Source: Stichopus chloronotus (lineage: Eukaryota; Echinodermata; Holothuroidea; Aspidochirotida; Stichopodidae). Taken from it: DNA of 64,000 nucleotides. Each line of letters opens with the position of its first letter. Position 1 is the stretch's first letter. Under the pieces are notes generated by a model, which made no database searches, was not told the origin of the DNA, and worked only from the letters and a program-made list of their open reading frames with translations. The stretch is taken from positions 25,779,196 to 25,843,195 of the forward strand of contig CM037839.1 of the NCBI GenBank assembly GCA_021234535.1, written 5' to 3'. A program made the translations under genes and the position numbers. Of this stretch, positions 1 to 10,600 are shown piece by piece.

Positions 1-330
1 CAGGGTTGTCATGGTCATCGGGATCGCCAAAAGCAGCAACATCATGTACCTCAGTTGTTCCAGTAGGCCGTTTCATTTCAAAAGTTGCAGGATTCTTCCC
101 ACAGGACAAGGATTTGTTGTGGTGGACAAGTATTGGTTTACTGCGTGCACCCATCTGGACTCTGTGTGTGACATAAGATATTTTAGTTACGATTCTACCA
201 GGTCTAATCCAAGACTCTATGATTTTTTACGACAGTTCTTTCTTGTATTTTTGTTCATACATCCAGATGATGTTGCCTTCCTGGTATCTGTTCATAAGAG
301 ACATCATAAGAGACTTCACAATCTGGAACT
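1..330 (-). pseudogene. Gypsy-type integrase C-terminal remnant
   Basis: Read on the minus strand, the segment from about 250 down to 1 gives peptide pieces such as WIRPGRIVTKISYVTHRVQ and PILVHHNKSL. These match the layout of the C-terminal end of Gypsy/Metaviridae integrases (a W-x-GP-like stretch, a V-x-K-I-x-V-x-YR-V core, then VHHDKLK). An upstream piece (YQEGNIIWMYEQKYKK) matches the usual V-G-D-x-VW lead-in. One stop separates the two parts and the start of the integrase is not readable. The frame stays open to base 1, so the copy continues outside the window. It is a decayed transposon piece, not a host gene. Confidence 0.6.
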
Positions 331-698
331 ACACCAGGAAGTCTTTCAAAGGGATCGATCTATCGCATGTCGGCGGACCGGGTGAGCAAGTGCACATCCA
401 CCAGGAGGGTGATAATCTCCGTACATGTCATTCTTCGGTCCGTTATAGCCCCAATACTCCGGCATATGTGGTATCATACGTCCTCCAGAGGGATGATAGA
501 CAGTAAACCAATTCATCGATTATATTTTCGACCGGGATTGTAGGGAGTATACTTTCGTCTGTCCTCATACGTTGCATCAATCTCTTCCTGTTCACATACC
601 GGTTCATCTCCTTCTTTGTGAATGGGTTCACTGATGATCTGGAAGCGATGTCCTGTGCTCGTCCAGTAGCAGCCATTGATCACAGGAATTTGTCTCTG

Positions 699-739
699 TC
701 ATCGCTGTGTATCGAGACATCATCGCTGTGTATCGAGAC
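699..739 (+). repeat. 20-bp direct duplication
   Basis: The string ATCGCTGTGTATCGAGAC occurs twice back to back with a CAT spacer. It is a simple local duplication without coding meaning. Confidence 0.7.
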
Positions 740-859
740 TAACCTCCAATTAGTTGTTTTTTCTTTTGTGTGTTTTCACCCAGACTTTTTCTGTTCTCGG
801 GAAGATCAATTCAAACTCTATGTAAAGTGCTCTCTGTGTGCCTAGTAAGCGCAGATCGG

Positions 860-1320
860 GAAAGTCTTCACTCTCAAGATTTCTAGTAAGTCTTCCAGCC
901 TTCCTCGAGAGCGCGACTAGAGTTCCTCATGGTTTCCTTCTGGGGGCATCCAGAAAATCTTCCAGTCTTCCTCCACAGCCTATTTTGTGTGGCGTATTCC
1001 TTATAGAGCTTCTTCAGTGTGTACCGCCTCCCTTCCAGAGCTGCTTCAGTGTGTACCGCCTTCCAGAACAGTCTTCTGAGCATGCACCATACCGCCTCTG
1101 CGGTTCCTCCAGAGCCTCTTCACAGTACATTGACTTCAAGGAATTTCTTCTGCACTTCCATCGGATCGCCTTCCTCCAGATCGCAGGCGCAGTGGTTTCC
1201 TTCAGGGTGCAGGCGTCCCACTGTCAGAGGGTTTTCCCAGAGCGCTGGCGTCCTGGTGTCCTTCAGAGATTTCCTCCACTGCGCAGGTGTCCTCCCTTCA
1301 GAGTCCAGCACCAGCCTCTC
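860..1320 (+). repeat. degenerate CTTCCAGAG-rich minisatellite
   Basis: Variants of TTCCTCCAGAG and CTTCAGTGTGTACCGCC recur every 30-60 bases. The clearest pair is two CTTCAGTGTGTACCGCC units at about 1012-1066. Open frames across it on either strand come from the absence of stops in the repeat and show no domain. The stretch 330-860 upstream holds nothing I can name. Confidence 0.5.
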
Positions 1321-1649
1321 TCGAGTAATTCCGACAGATTTGGATCCCACCGCTTGCCACGAGTTGTCATGAATCAGTTGCTAGGCAATCGGATTCATAA
1401 CCTAGATTACAATCGAATACTCTGCTCACAAGAAATCTCTGTTTCGCTCGCTGGTCTCTGTCTGGGCAAAGATACAATGTGCGGTATGTACTTTTTCAAC
1501 AGTTTATTTGTTTTCTTCTACCCAAAGTCTCTTACTTTACCTATAATTAAGAAATAATTGCGTTTCGCTCAAGATTGTAAACAGCTCTCTCAGCAGCTTT
1601 CCCCGAGAATTGTAGAGGGCATTTACGTGACAATATTTTCATATTTGCA

Positions 1650-2420
1650 TACTCATGGGATACCATATTGAGGAACTTAAGAAAGTGCAAGAAAACTAAA
1701 AGAGAGGGGTCTAACGACCAGACCTCCTAAAGGCAAGATTGGTTCTATGTTACTAGGATTCATAGGACAAATTGTTGGCCAAGGGACGATAAAACCGGTT
1801 CCAGGAAAAAAAGTAGACAAAATTCTCAAATCGTCAACAACACAGTCTTAGAAAGAAATCAGATCATTTCTTGAGTTTGTCGGATATTACGGGCGTTTCA
1901 TCTGAAATAGCAGCACTACGGTCAAATTTGACAAAAAGTGGTAAACAAAATCGTTTACCACGAGGTTATGCACAGGAAAGAGCGTTGTGTACATTGTAAC
2001 GACGTTTAGCAAAAGTTCCAATTCTGTGTCTTCTCAACCCCGCGAAAGTATATATTTTACGAACGGTTGCCTGGAATATTCGGATAAGGGCAATCCTTAT
2101 CTAACAAAAAGGGGGACATCAATTTCCTGTTTGCTTTGCTAGCAGAAACTTGTTGCGACGTGCGACGAATTATGCAACATCGAAAGTGAGTGTTTGGCCC
2201 TGGTGTGGGCAAATAAAAAATGTCGCTTCTATTTGTATGGCAAAACTTTTTATTGGAAACTGATCGTCGGCTATTGTCCCATTTTGCAAAAACCAAGCTA
2301 AACAACAGTCTTGGGATAAGATGGGCATTAAGCCTACAACCTTATCGATAAGTAAGAGCAACTAAGAAGAGATAATCAGTCAGCAGATTTCCTGAGCCGT
2401 TGCACACAAGTATAATGTGG
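1650..2420 (+). pseudogene. Gypsy pol remnant (RT end, connection, RNase H)
   Basis: Frame-shifted plus-strand translation gives GFIGQIVGQGTIKPV followed by EIRSFLEFVGYYGRF, the typical end of a Gypsy reverse transcriptase (FLGHIV...G...P-x-K and FLG-x-x-GYYR-x-F). Next comes an RNase H trace: FASRNLL and ATNYAT, then SICMAKLF, then RISKSN and QQIS-like pieces that correspond to the A-RY-x-TE, F-LYG-x-F-x-xTDH and adQN-x-aDfLSR blocks. Several stops and shifts are present, so it is inactive. It lies directly upstream of the younger Gypsy copy at 2.7 kb in the same orientation, but the sequence is different enough that I treat it as a separate, older insertion. Confidence 0.65.
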
Positions 2421-2736
2421 AAATATGTGAGGTGTATAGGCCCTTATGTAAATGTATGTTATGTATTGTTAAGTGTATAATGTTTGTTGTATAATATGAA
2501 TTTTGTACAAGTGTACAATATAGGATGTATAACATGTATTGTATGAATTGTAATTTGTAAAATTTTATGCGAGAATTCTATTGAGAGGGGCGGGGCTATG
2601 TCGCAGAATGCATTAAATTTTACAATGGGTATGTTACCTTTAGGCTGGATTTACTGTCCGGGGATTGCGTAACCCAATATATTTATCGAGGGTAGTCCTC
2701 AAACATTTATTTTCAGACACTAGTGTTTGCCAACTT
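2420..2736. other. AT-rich spacer with LTR-like segment
   Basis: 2420-2570 is a TGTAT-rich low-complexity stretch. A purine-rich GAGAGGGGCGGGG run at about 2583 is followed by TATGTCGCAG. That is what the polypurine tract and LTR start of the older element at 1650-2420 might look like. No coding sequence is visible. Confidence 0.3.
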
Positions 2737-2793
2737 TGTGATACTGTCTGAGTCATCGTTAACCGGCCTCACGAAGACCAACTTCTTATTACA
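2737..2793 (+). repeat. 5' LTR with internal deletion
   Basis: The 57 bases start with TGTGATA, as the 3' LTR does, and then jump directly to the last 47 bases of the LTR. About 200 bases of the LTR middle are missing compared with the 255-base 3' copy. Confidence 0.55.
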
Positions 2794-2811
2794 TGGTGGC
2801 AGCGACGTGAT
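2794..2811 (+). promoter_or_regulatory. putative tRNA primer binding site
   Basis: TGGTGGCAGCGACGTG starts directly after the LTR end ...TATTACA. This is the expected place for the primer binding site in a Gypsy element. I cannot say with certainty which tRNA it pairs with. Confidence 0.55.
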
Positions 2812-3221
2812 GAAAACTCTCGCTTTCTCCGTACATTCTCCACAACTCAACGTCGAACGACTCCGGTCATCAATCAATCCCGTTACCACTGAAGCCGTTC
2901 GAACCAGCCACAGGTATCTTTCACACTACTTTTCACACCTCGCTAGCCGGCTAATACCAGCAGAACAAATCTGTCATAACTTGTAAACCACTAACGAGTA
3001 GGAGCAAAATCGTAAGCCTAGCCTAGTCACTTATATATTGTATGGAGCCACGCCACAGCGTACCGCACAGTACTAGCAACAACCACATGAACATGACGTC
3101 GTCATCGAAGCTAACGTCGATACAACGTTCCTGCTTCAAACATTCCTAAAAAGAGAGCGCTATACGAAAACTCATCAACAAAGTCTCAAACAAACAGAGC
3201 TTGACAAACCAGGTAGGAAAG

Positions 3222-4160
3222 ATGGCAGATAAAGCACCACAAATGGACTGGACGGCTCCAAACCAAGCTGATTCCTTAAGGCTGTTCAAACAAAGGCTCG
3301 AGTTATACTTCACGGTAAAAAAAAACAGAAGAGACAGAAAAAGCACCCATCTTATTGTTGGCGGTTGGTGAAGAGGGCCTCAAAAGATACAACAGTTGGA
3401 ACCTAACTACTGATGAAGCAAATAACATCCACATGCTCTTTGATAGATTCACCCAACAACTTGAGCCGGCGGAAAATTTCCGCATTGCAAGACTGAAACT
3501 GAGAGGGTACGCGCAACAACCCAGCGAATCTCTTCAACAGATGCAAACTGCAAGCTAAGAAGTGTGATTTCGCTTTAAGAAAGCTAGACGAGCGATTATT
3601 AGAACAAATATTCGCAAGCACACCAATGCTGGGATACCAGAAAGAGTTATTTGCTAAGGATAAAGGATATAAACTACAGGATGCAATCGAATTATTTCGG
3701 CGATATGAAGCAACATCAGCTCATGTTAAGGACTTGCAGGCGCTCCAAACAAAATCGTCTGTGAATGTATCCCACATAAAAAAGAAGCGAACGAGATGCA
3801 AAAATTGTGGTGGTGACCATCCAAGGAACAAATGCCCAGCTTACAACGATGTGTGTCATCTCTGTGAAAAGAAAGGACACTGGGCCAAGCACTGCCTATC
3901 AACAAAATACCAAAAGAAACGTACCAAGTCCCACACCAGAGACACTAAGAACAGTGATACTCCAAACAGACAGCAACAGACATGTAAGGGTGAACCACAA
4001 CGAGCCAAAGGAATACAAACAGTTCAACAGGATGACCATAGCGACCCTGAACTAGAATCTTTCTCATTCAGTAGTATCACTGTGGCCCGCATCAAGGGAC
4101 CCACTAGTCGAAGGGAGGTATTTACAGAACTATCCATAAAGCTGAATAACATTCCAGGCG
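3222..4160 (+). pseudogene. gag: Gag of the Gypsy element, frame-broken
   Basis: The reading starts with MADKAPQMDWTAPN at 3222, shifts frame near 3318 (a run of A), reads through LKRYNSWNL and LFDRFTQQLEP, and meets a stop at 3556-3558. The main part continues at 3626-4312 in another frame. Two CCHC knuckles follow each other: CKNCGGDHPRNKC (C-x2-C-x3-H-x4-C) and CHLCEKKGHWAKHC (C-x2-C-x4-H-x4-C), flanked by basic residues, as expected for nucleocapsid RNA binding. The frame runs directly into the protease region. Confidence 0.85.
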
Positions 4161-4169
4161 TACACAATC

Positions 4170-4320
4170 TTCGTGTCAAGATAGATACTGGAGCAGAGGG
4201 CAATGTTTTACCAATTGCCACATACCGTAAGATGTACCCTACAAAAGTTAACGAGAAGGGCAATCCTCTCCCAGGTGCGCTGCAACCAAGTGAAAGCGTA
4301 CTTAAAGCCTAAAATCACAC
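4170..4320 (+). pseudogene. aspartic protease of the Gypsy element
   Basis: VKIDTGAEGNVLP at about 4172-4212 holds the DTGA active-site motif of retropepsins, in the same frame as the zinc knuckles. The stop at 4310-4312 cuts the domain. A later piece at about 4418 (TVLGLPSCEEL) matches the usual ILG/LLG block, so the domain was complete before the stop arose. Confidence 0.8.
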
Positions 4321-4499
4321 ACCTATCGATTCTTTTGGGGTAACTTCAATCAAATGTCGGCGAGATCAAGAGTGGATTGACACCCCCTTCTTTGTCGTCA
4401 ATGTCACAGGCCCAACAGTACTGGGTCTCCCATCATGTGAAGAGCTCAAACTTATCACTCTCCATTGCGCAATTCATGATCAATTTCCAATCAACAACA

Positions 4500-5480
4500 T
4501 TAACGACCTACTGAGGGCATATTCAAACCAGTTTGACAGGATCGGCGAGTTTGACAAAACACACAAGCTCGTCGTGGATCCCAACGTTCCAGGTCACATA
4601 GACCCACCAAGGAAAAGACCAATAGCCTTGAAACACAAAATAAAAGCTGAGCTTGATTCAATGGAGAAGCAAACGGTATTCGTCGCATGGAAGAGCCGAC
4701 GGAATGGGTCAGTTCACTGACATACGTGACTAAGAAAGACAACAGCCTTCGAGTTTGCCTAGACCCAAAACATCTGAACAGAGCTCTCATCAGATCAGTG
4801 CACCAAAGACCAACATTGGAAGAGCTAAGCTACAAGTTTGCTGGATCGAAATTCTTTTCTAGACTTGATGCCAAATCTGGCTACTGGTCAGTGAAGCTAG
4901 ATGATGAAAGTTAAAAACTGACCATATTTCAAACCCCGTTTGGTCATTTTACCATTTAACCATTTACCATTTGCTCTTTCTGTGTCTCGAGATATCTTTC
5001 AGATGGAGATGGACCGGATTTTGGAAAAGTGCACAGGTGCATGTGGCATAGCAGATGACATTGTGATATTCGGACGAACAGCACAGGAGCATGACGAGAA
5101 CCTCAGACGGTTCATGGAGCAAGCCACTGCCCATGGCCTAGTCCTGAACTCATCGAAATGCACAATCAAGGTCGATTCCATATCTTTCTTTGGAAATATC
5201 TGCACTGCTGCTGGAATTCGACCAGAGCCTGCCAAAGTCAATGACATACAAGCAATGCCACTACCAGTTGACAAAGCTGAGCTGCAAACATTCTTAGGAT
5301 CAATGACTTACTTGTCCAGCTTTGTCATAGACTTCAGCAGCAAGTCATCCATCCTGCGAGATCTTCCTAAAAAGGATGTAGACTTCCCGTGGGAAGCTCA
5401 TCATGACGATGCATTCAAGCAGGAGGTATCCGATTCATCACTACTAGTGTATTTCGACCAAGATAAGCCAACATACCTTC
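4500..5480 (+). pseudogene. pol: reverse transcriptase of the Gypsy element
   Basis: Recognisable blocks in order: HKIKAELDSMEKQ, then RVCLDPKHLNRALI (about 4750), FSRLDAKSGYWSVKL (about 4855, holds the first catalytic Asp), a divergent LPFALSVSRDIFQ block, GIADDIVIFG (about 5048, the catalytic DD in an A-DD form), FFGNICTAAGIRPEP and LQTFLGSMTYLSSF. Frameshift near 4680 and stops at 4912-4914 and 5495-5497. The catalytic residues remain, but the frame is broken, so the copy is inactive. Confidence 0.88.
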
Positions 5481-5860
5481 AATGTGAGCAAGCCTAAAAG
5501 GGGTTGGCGCAGGACTTCTCCAGCCCAATTCAGAGGGAGATCTCAAACCTGTTACATACGCCAGCAAGAGCCTTACCCCCACAGAAAAACGATATGCTTG
5601 TATAGAAAGGTAGCTACTGGCAATAGTGTTTGGTTGCCAACGCTTCCATACGTACCTCTATGGTCGAAACTTCACCGACCACAAAGCACTGGTAATGATA
5701 ACCCAGAAACCCCTAACATCGGCACCGCCTCGTCTACAACGGATGTTAATCCAACTTCAAGGGTACAACTTCAACGTACAATACCAGGCAGGAAAACAGA
5801 ACCTGCTTGAAGATTGTTTATCCAGATTTTCAAACCCCGAGAATGGTCAAACCATAGACC
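5450..5860 (+). pseudogene. RNase H of the Gypsy element
   Basis: VYFDQDKPTYLQC (about 5450) is the Gypsy RNase H entry. After a stop at 5495 and shifts it continues as YGRNFTDHKALVMI (about 5660, the TDHK block) and QYQAGKQNLLEDCLSR (about 5780, the GK-x-N-x-aD-x-LSR end). The order follows directly after RT, as in all Gypsy elements. Confidence 0.8.
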
Positions 5861-7190
5861 TGGATGTCCGAGCAGACCTTGTACGATTCTCGACAGACAG
5901 GACTAACCAACTCCAACAAGAAACCAGCAAAAATCCTGTTCTCACATTTTTGACAGAGACTATAATCACAAGCTGGCCAGAGGAGATTAGCGATCTACCC
6001 ACCAACATCAGATCATTCTGGAGTTTCAGAGATGAACTATCTGTGGATAATGGACTGATACTTAAAGTGAACAGAGTTATTGTTCCAAAATATGCAGAGC
6101 AATATCCTCCAACAGCTACACATACCACATCTTGGCCAGGACAAAACAAAACTCCTTGCCAGAGAAACCGTATTTTGGCCAGGAATCAACAAAGACATTG
6201 ATCGTCTTGTTCAACCTGTAATTCCTGCCAAGAGCACCAACCATCCCATCAGGCAGAACCATTGATTCCACACAACAGTCCCTCCAAGTCTTGGGAAACC
6301 CTAGGACTAGTTTGTTCGAATTCGATCACTGACAGTGGCTTACTGTAGCAAACTATTTCACCAAATATCCAATCATTCGACGCTTGTCAGATCCATGTAC
6401 CAGTGCTACCGTCATCAATGCACTAAAGCAAATCTTCAGTGAGCACGGAATCCCAAACCAGGTTGTCAGTGACAACGGACCGCAGTTCGCGAGAACTCAG
6501 TTTAAAGAATTTGCTCGTGATTGGTTCTTTGATCACCACACATCGTCTCCCAGAGGACCTAAGGGCAACGGATTCATTGAGCGTCAAATAAGGACAATCA
6601 AATCAATCCTTAAAAAGGCAAAACAGTCCAAAACAGATTGCTAACTAGCAATGCTGATGTGGAGAACCACCCCAGTGAGTTCCACCCTATCCAGTCCTGC
6701 AAACATGCTCATGGGACGATCCCTAAAGACAGTTCTCCCATCAAAGATTCCAAGTACTAACATGGACCCCAATAAGGTTGTTGAAGAACTAAAGAAAAGG
6801 CAAGATTCTCAGCGATACTATCACGACTTGAATGCACTCCCACAATCAAGACCACCACTCTTCTTGGGTCAGACAGTGCGCATTCAGGATCCAGATACAG
6901 GGCACTGGATGCCAGGAACTGTCAAGTTAAAACTAGCAGAACCCAGATCATATCTGCTAGAGACACCTAATGGTAAAACCATACGCCGTAACAGTCAACA
7001 CGTTCGTGAAACGGTTGAGGCTGAAGGTAACACTCTGCCTACATCGACACCGACAACCCCAGTCAGACCCAGCACCTGGTCAGATGCAGCTCGTAGACGT
7101 GTGACCTCCGACCTACCAGACGAATCATCAGCACCATACCAAAGTCGATCTGGTCGTACTGTACTGCCTCCAACACAATACTCTCCATAA
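5860..7190 (+). pseudogene. integrase and C-terminal tail of the Gypsy element
   Basis: The zinc-binding lead (HTTSWPGQNKT and further pieces near 6110-6240) is followed by the core: NQVVSDNGPQFARTQF at about 6448 (second catalytic Asp with NGPQF) and PKGNGFIERQIRTIK at about 6560 (catalytic Glu; the usual N-G-x-x-E form). The first catalytic Asp region near 6310-6340 is disrupted. A stop at 6642-6644 precedes the last frame (6651-7190) with LGQTVRIQDPDTGHW and the SRSGRTVLPPTQY end typical of this Gypsy group. A stop at 7188-7190 ends the polyprotein. Confidence 0.85.
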
Positions 7191-7362
7191 TGAACTTTTG
7201 ATTCAAGATTGTGTTGGCCGTGATTTACACCTGACTGAGCTGTACTTTAATACTCTTATTTCCTCTATAGCTTTATGGATCTTATGTCAATGGAAGCCAA
7301 CCTTCTCCAAATTCTCTAAACTTTCGTTCCAATACGATTTTCTTTTTGTGTGACAAAGGGGA

Positions 7363-7617
7363 TGTGATAACATGCTAATCTTACAACATCGACCACAGAT
7401 ACTTATCTATTCTGTTCTGGTCTACGCTTTGTCTGTACTTTCTATCCATCTAATGCTCATCACTTTCACCACTCGTCTCTCTCACTACTTCCGCTTCTTC
7501 TACCCCTACTCTCTGATCAACGAGTTTAGAATTATAGTAGTCCAAACAACATCCTACTCTCCTTCATCTATCTGAGTCATCGTTAACCAGCCTCACCAAG
7601 ACCAACTTCGTATTACA
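7363..7617 (+). repeat. 3' LTR of the Gypsy element
   Basis: Begins TGTGATAACATG after the purine tract GACAAAGGGGA and ends TATTACA. The last 47 bases match the 5' LTR end. The middle is pyrimidine-rich. Confidence 0.75.
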
Positions 7618-10600
7618 AAGTACATGAGAAATATTATAATGCGATATATGCGAGATCGAGTCGGATTAAATGCGGAGAAACTATTTGTGAAAGGGGAGGC
7701 GTACTTGAGTAATTTGCCCCAATACAATCCTATCGACTGGTATATGTTCAAAAGGCAGATTAACGTGTGATGTATTGAGCATTTCGAAAAAAGAGAGATT
7801 TTGTTGTTCATTGGATATTCCCGGGAGAAATTCGCTAGCATCGTTGATTAGGTGTCAGCGAAATCTGATTAAAGGAGTGTTTTTATTATTAGCTGGACAA
7901 CTATGTTACGAGATGCCAGCGTTATCTTCAGGGCATACAACGTTCATTTTGATAAAATGTAAATTTTGTAAAATAAAGAGAAAAGATCCTAGCACAAACA
8001 TAAAAAACGACTCTTGAATAATTTTCGGATTCTCAATTAGTTTTTCATGGACGAGGAGACGGACAAGAGGCAATTTTAGCAGGGCACCAAGTGGCGCTTT
8101 GTGACACATTCAAAGCAGGAATCGGTATTTATGTCTTTTTTATGTCAGTTGGAAAGCCACATTAAAGCTGTCTTCCACTACTGACACACGCTTTCTGGTA
8201 CATCTTTAAAAAGTATTGTTCACAGTAGATATATTTCTAGTCTTTGGTTGTCGATCCCTTCAACAAAAACTAGATAACTCCATACTCTGGATGGTGTATT
8301 GCAATACCCAATTCCCTGCTGTGGTCAGTTCTTACCATTAATGGTAGATACAACACTGTTGTATTATAACACGATAACACAGGTTTGACGAGTTTGAGCA
8401 GCCCAAGTTTCTATGTACGCTCGTGGCGCAATTTGGGGACACTCTTAACGATTACCTAAGTAAATGTTGTAATTATGAGTTCGAATACAATCTGTACTGA
8501 TGTAACTTTCACCAATGATCTCTCTCATCTACAGCTTCAAGATAAATCAAATGTAGAGTAAAGAGTAAAGAAAAGAAAAAGCAAGCCCTTCCAGAAAAAA
8601 AAAAGAAAAGAGGGAAACAGAAAAAAGAAAAGAGGGAAACACAGCAGACTAAATCTAAATAGTGGCGTTACCCACCTTTTAGTGCCCGAAAAAGCATGCC
8701 CCAATTTTCTAGGCTCACCCAATCAAGGATAGCGCATTCTTTTCTTGTCTGACAGACAACCTGGCTGTGTTGCAAATTACTAACTGAGAGCAGTTTTACT
8801 GTGTAATGGTGGTAATTTATTAGCGGTTAATACTGTACGCTAGAAGAAGTTGATGATGCCTCAAAACGTTCAAAACAATATATTTTCTTTTCTCCGCTTA
8901 CCACTATCGACCAGGTAGAATCGGCAGTTACTACGGTTGTATTGGGTTTCCACGGACGTTCTCCATTGCATGGCGTTGCCATATTTGTGTACAAGAAAAG
9001 TTTGTCAAGATCTACTCCTAGACGGTAACGGGGATAAACTTCAAACTTTGTGGGTGAGTGCCCATGCGTAAGGTATAGTTTTCCTCTGACCCTGAGGTTT
9101 TTTTTTTCCTCTGAGGGTAACAAGTCACAAAACGATTAACACATTTTTTGTAATATATCTATGTGCGATTGTCGTAGACGTCGGAAACTACCATATATGC
9201 AATGTATGAACTACAAATATTTTGCTACACATATCGACGACGTAACAAGTTTAAAGGTCTTAAGGTAATGAGTCGAATAGGCAAAAATGTTTTGAACAGT
9301 GAGTCACGATCTCATCTTAGACAGTATGTCGGATTACCTACATACTTATTCATTGGTTGCCCTGGTATAGGGTGTATAATGTCCACCCTATCGATGGCGT
9401 CATAGGCCATAGATCAAAGGTCACAGGTTACGAAACCTCAAAAGACATTTTTAAAGTTAATTCTATGTTTGATTGTCCAAGAATTATGAAAATATCATAT
9501 TTGTCAGGAAGATAATAGACCATAGTCTTAAAATATTGAAGACGTCACAAGGTCAATGGTTAAATCGTCCAATTTGCTCTGAAAAGGTGAGTCTCGTCCT
9601 CCTCGTAGATGGTGATTCGAATAATCGCCATACGTGTTCTCCGGGTGGGTGAGTATGAGATGTAGTGTTCCCGACCAATTACGTCATAGATGAAAGTTGA
9701 TATAACACATAATGCAATAGGTACTAGGTGCTGATAGTAGATGGTATTAACATGAGTTTTAATTTTGCCTTTACATGAATGTGACACGGTATTCCAACCT
9801 ATATAACCATGTTTTGGGATAGATTTTGGTAACACTATAGTTTCCATATGTTGATACGGTCGAACCCTCACCCAGTAAACAGAGCTGTGAAGAAGCTGAG
9901 ACGGTTTTCGTATTTTGTGGGGAAATTGAACCAGCCAAACGGTGTGCTGGGATATTGCAAAACGCCCTGCGCGACCGCCCGTGCGGATCTGAGGAATACT
10001 TTGACTCGGACGCAATTTCTGGGAATACTGAACACACACCCTGTTACGCGATTTTTAAGCATTTGTGCCCTTAAACGGGTATGTGTTCAAGGTACATCAG
10101 ACCACTTAGCAAATTTTAATGGAGATCAGCGATTGTTACGCATAGGCGCATGTAGATGGAATGAAAGAAACGCCACACGTGCACGCGTGCACGTGTTAAA
10201 TTAAGTAGCTTATCGTTATGGAAGAAGCGTCTATGTATCATTTTGACCTCTACAACCCATAACTTTTAATCCGAACAACTGATGAACATGTATCTGTGCT
10301 GGATATATCAGCGCTCGTTAATGTTACATGAAAAGATGTGTAACTTTACTGGGAAACTCATAACCTCCTGAGAGAAATCAGTCATTATAGAAGTATCCTA
10401 TACTTATGGTAATGTGGTTTTCACACAGCGCTAGTGTACATTTGAAATACAGTGATTGGTGTGGGAAACGGTAGTGTGTTGCCTATTTTTTATTATTTTT
10501 ATTGCTAAGTAAGTGTGTGACAGAAAGAATGATTATTGGAAAACAATAGGAATGAGATTTGCAACTCAATTCTCTTATTGTGTATCATTGTAATGAGGCG

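Larger units (their letters stand above)
2737..7617 (+). mobile_element. Gypsy LTR retrotransposon, inactivated
   Basis: A near full-length element. The 3' LTR (7363-7617, TGTGATAACATG...TATTACA) follows a purine tract at 7352-7362. At the 5' side the last 47 bases of the LTR (2747-2793) match 7571-7617 with three differences and are followed at once by TGGTGGCAGCGACGTG, the primer-binding-site position. Order inside is Gag with two zinc knuckles, aspartic protease, reverse transcriptase, RNase H, integrase. This order and the C-terminal YQSRSGRTV tail fit invertebrate Gypsy elements of the type often annotated as K02A2.6-like. At least six stops or frameshifts break the frame, so no functional polyprotein can be made. 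No convincing target-site duplication was found. Confidence 0.88.

Noticed and set aside
443..676. Minus-strand frame next to the integrase remnant
   Set aside because: Sequence does not match the integrase core expected there; no other family recognised.
9560..10204. Long overlapping frames on both strands
   Set aside because: GC-richer sequence without motifs; the competing frames on both strands suggest chance.
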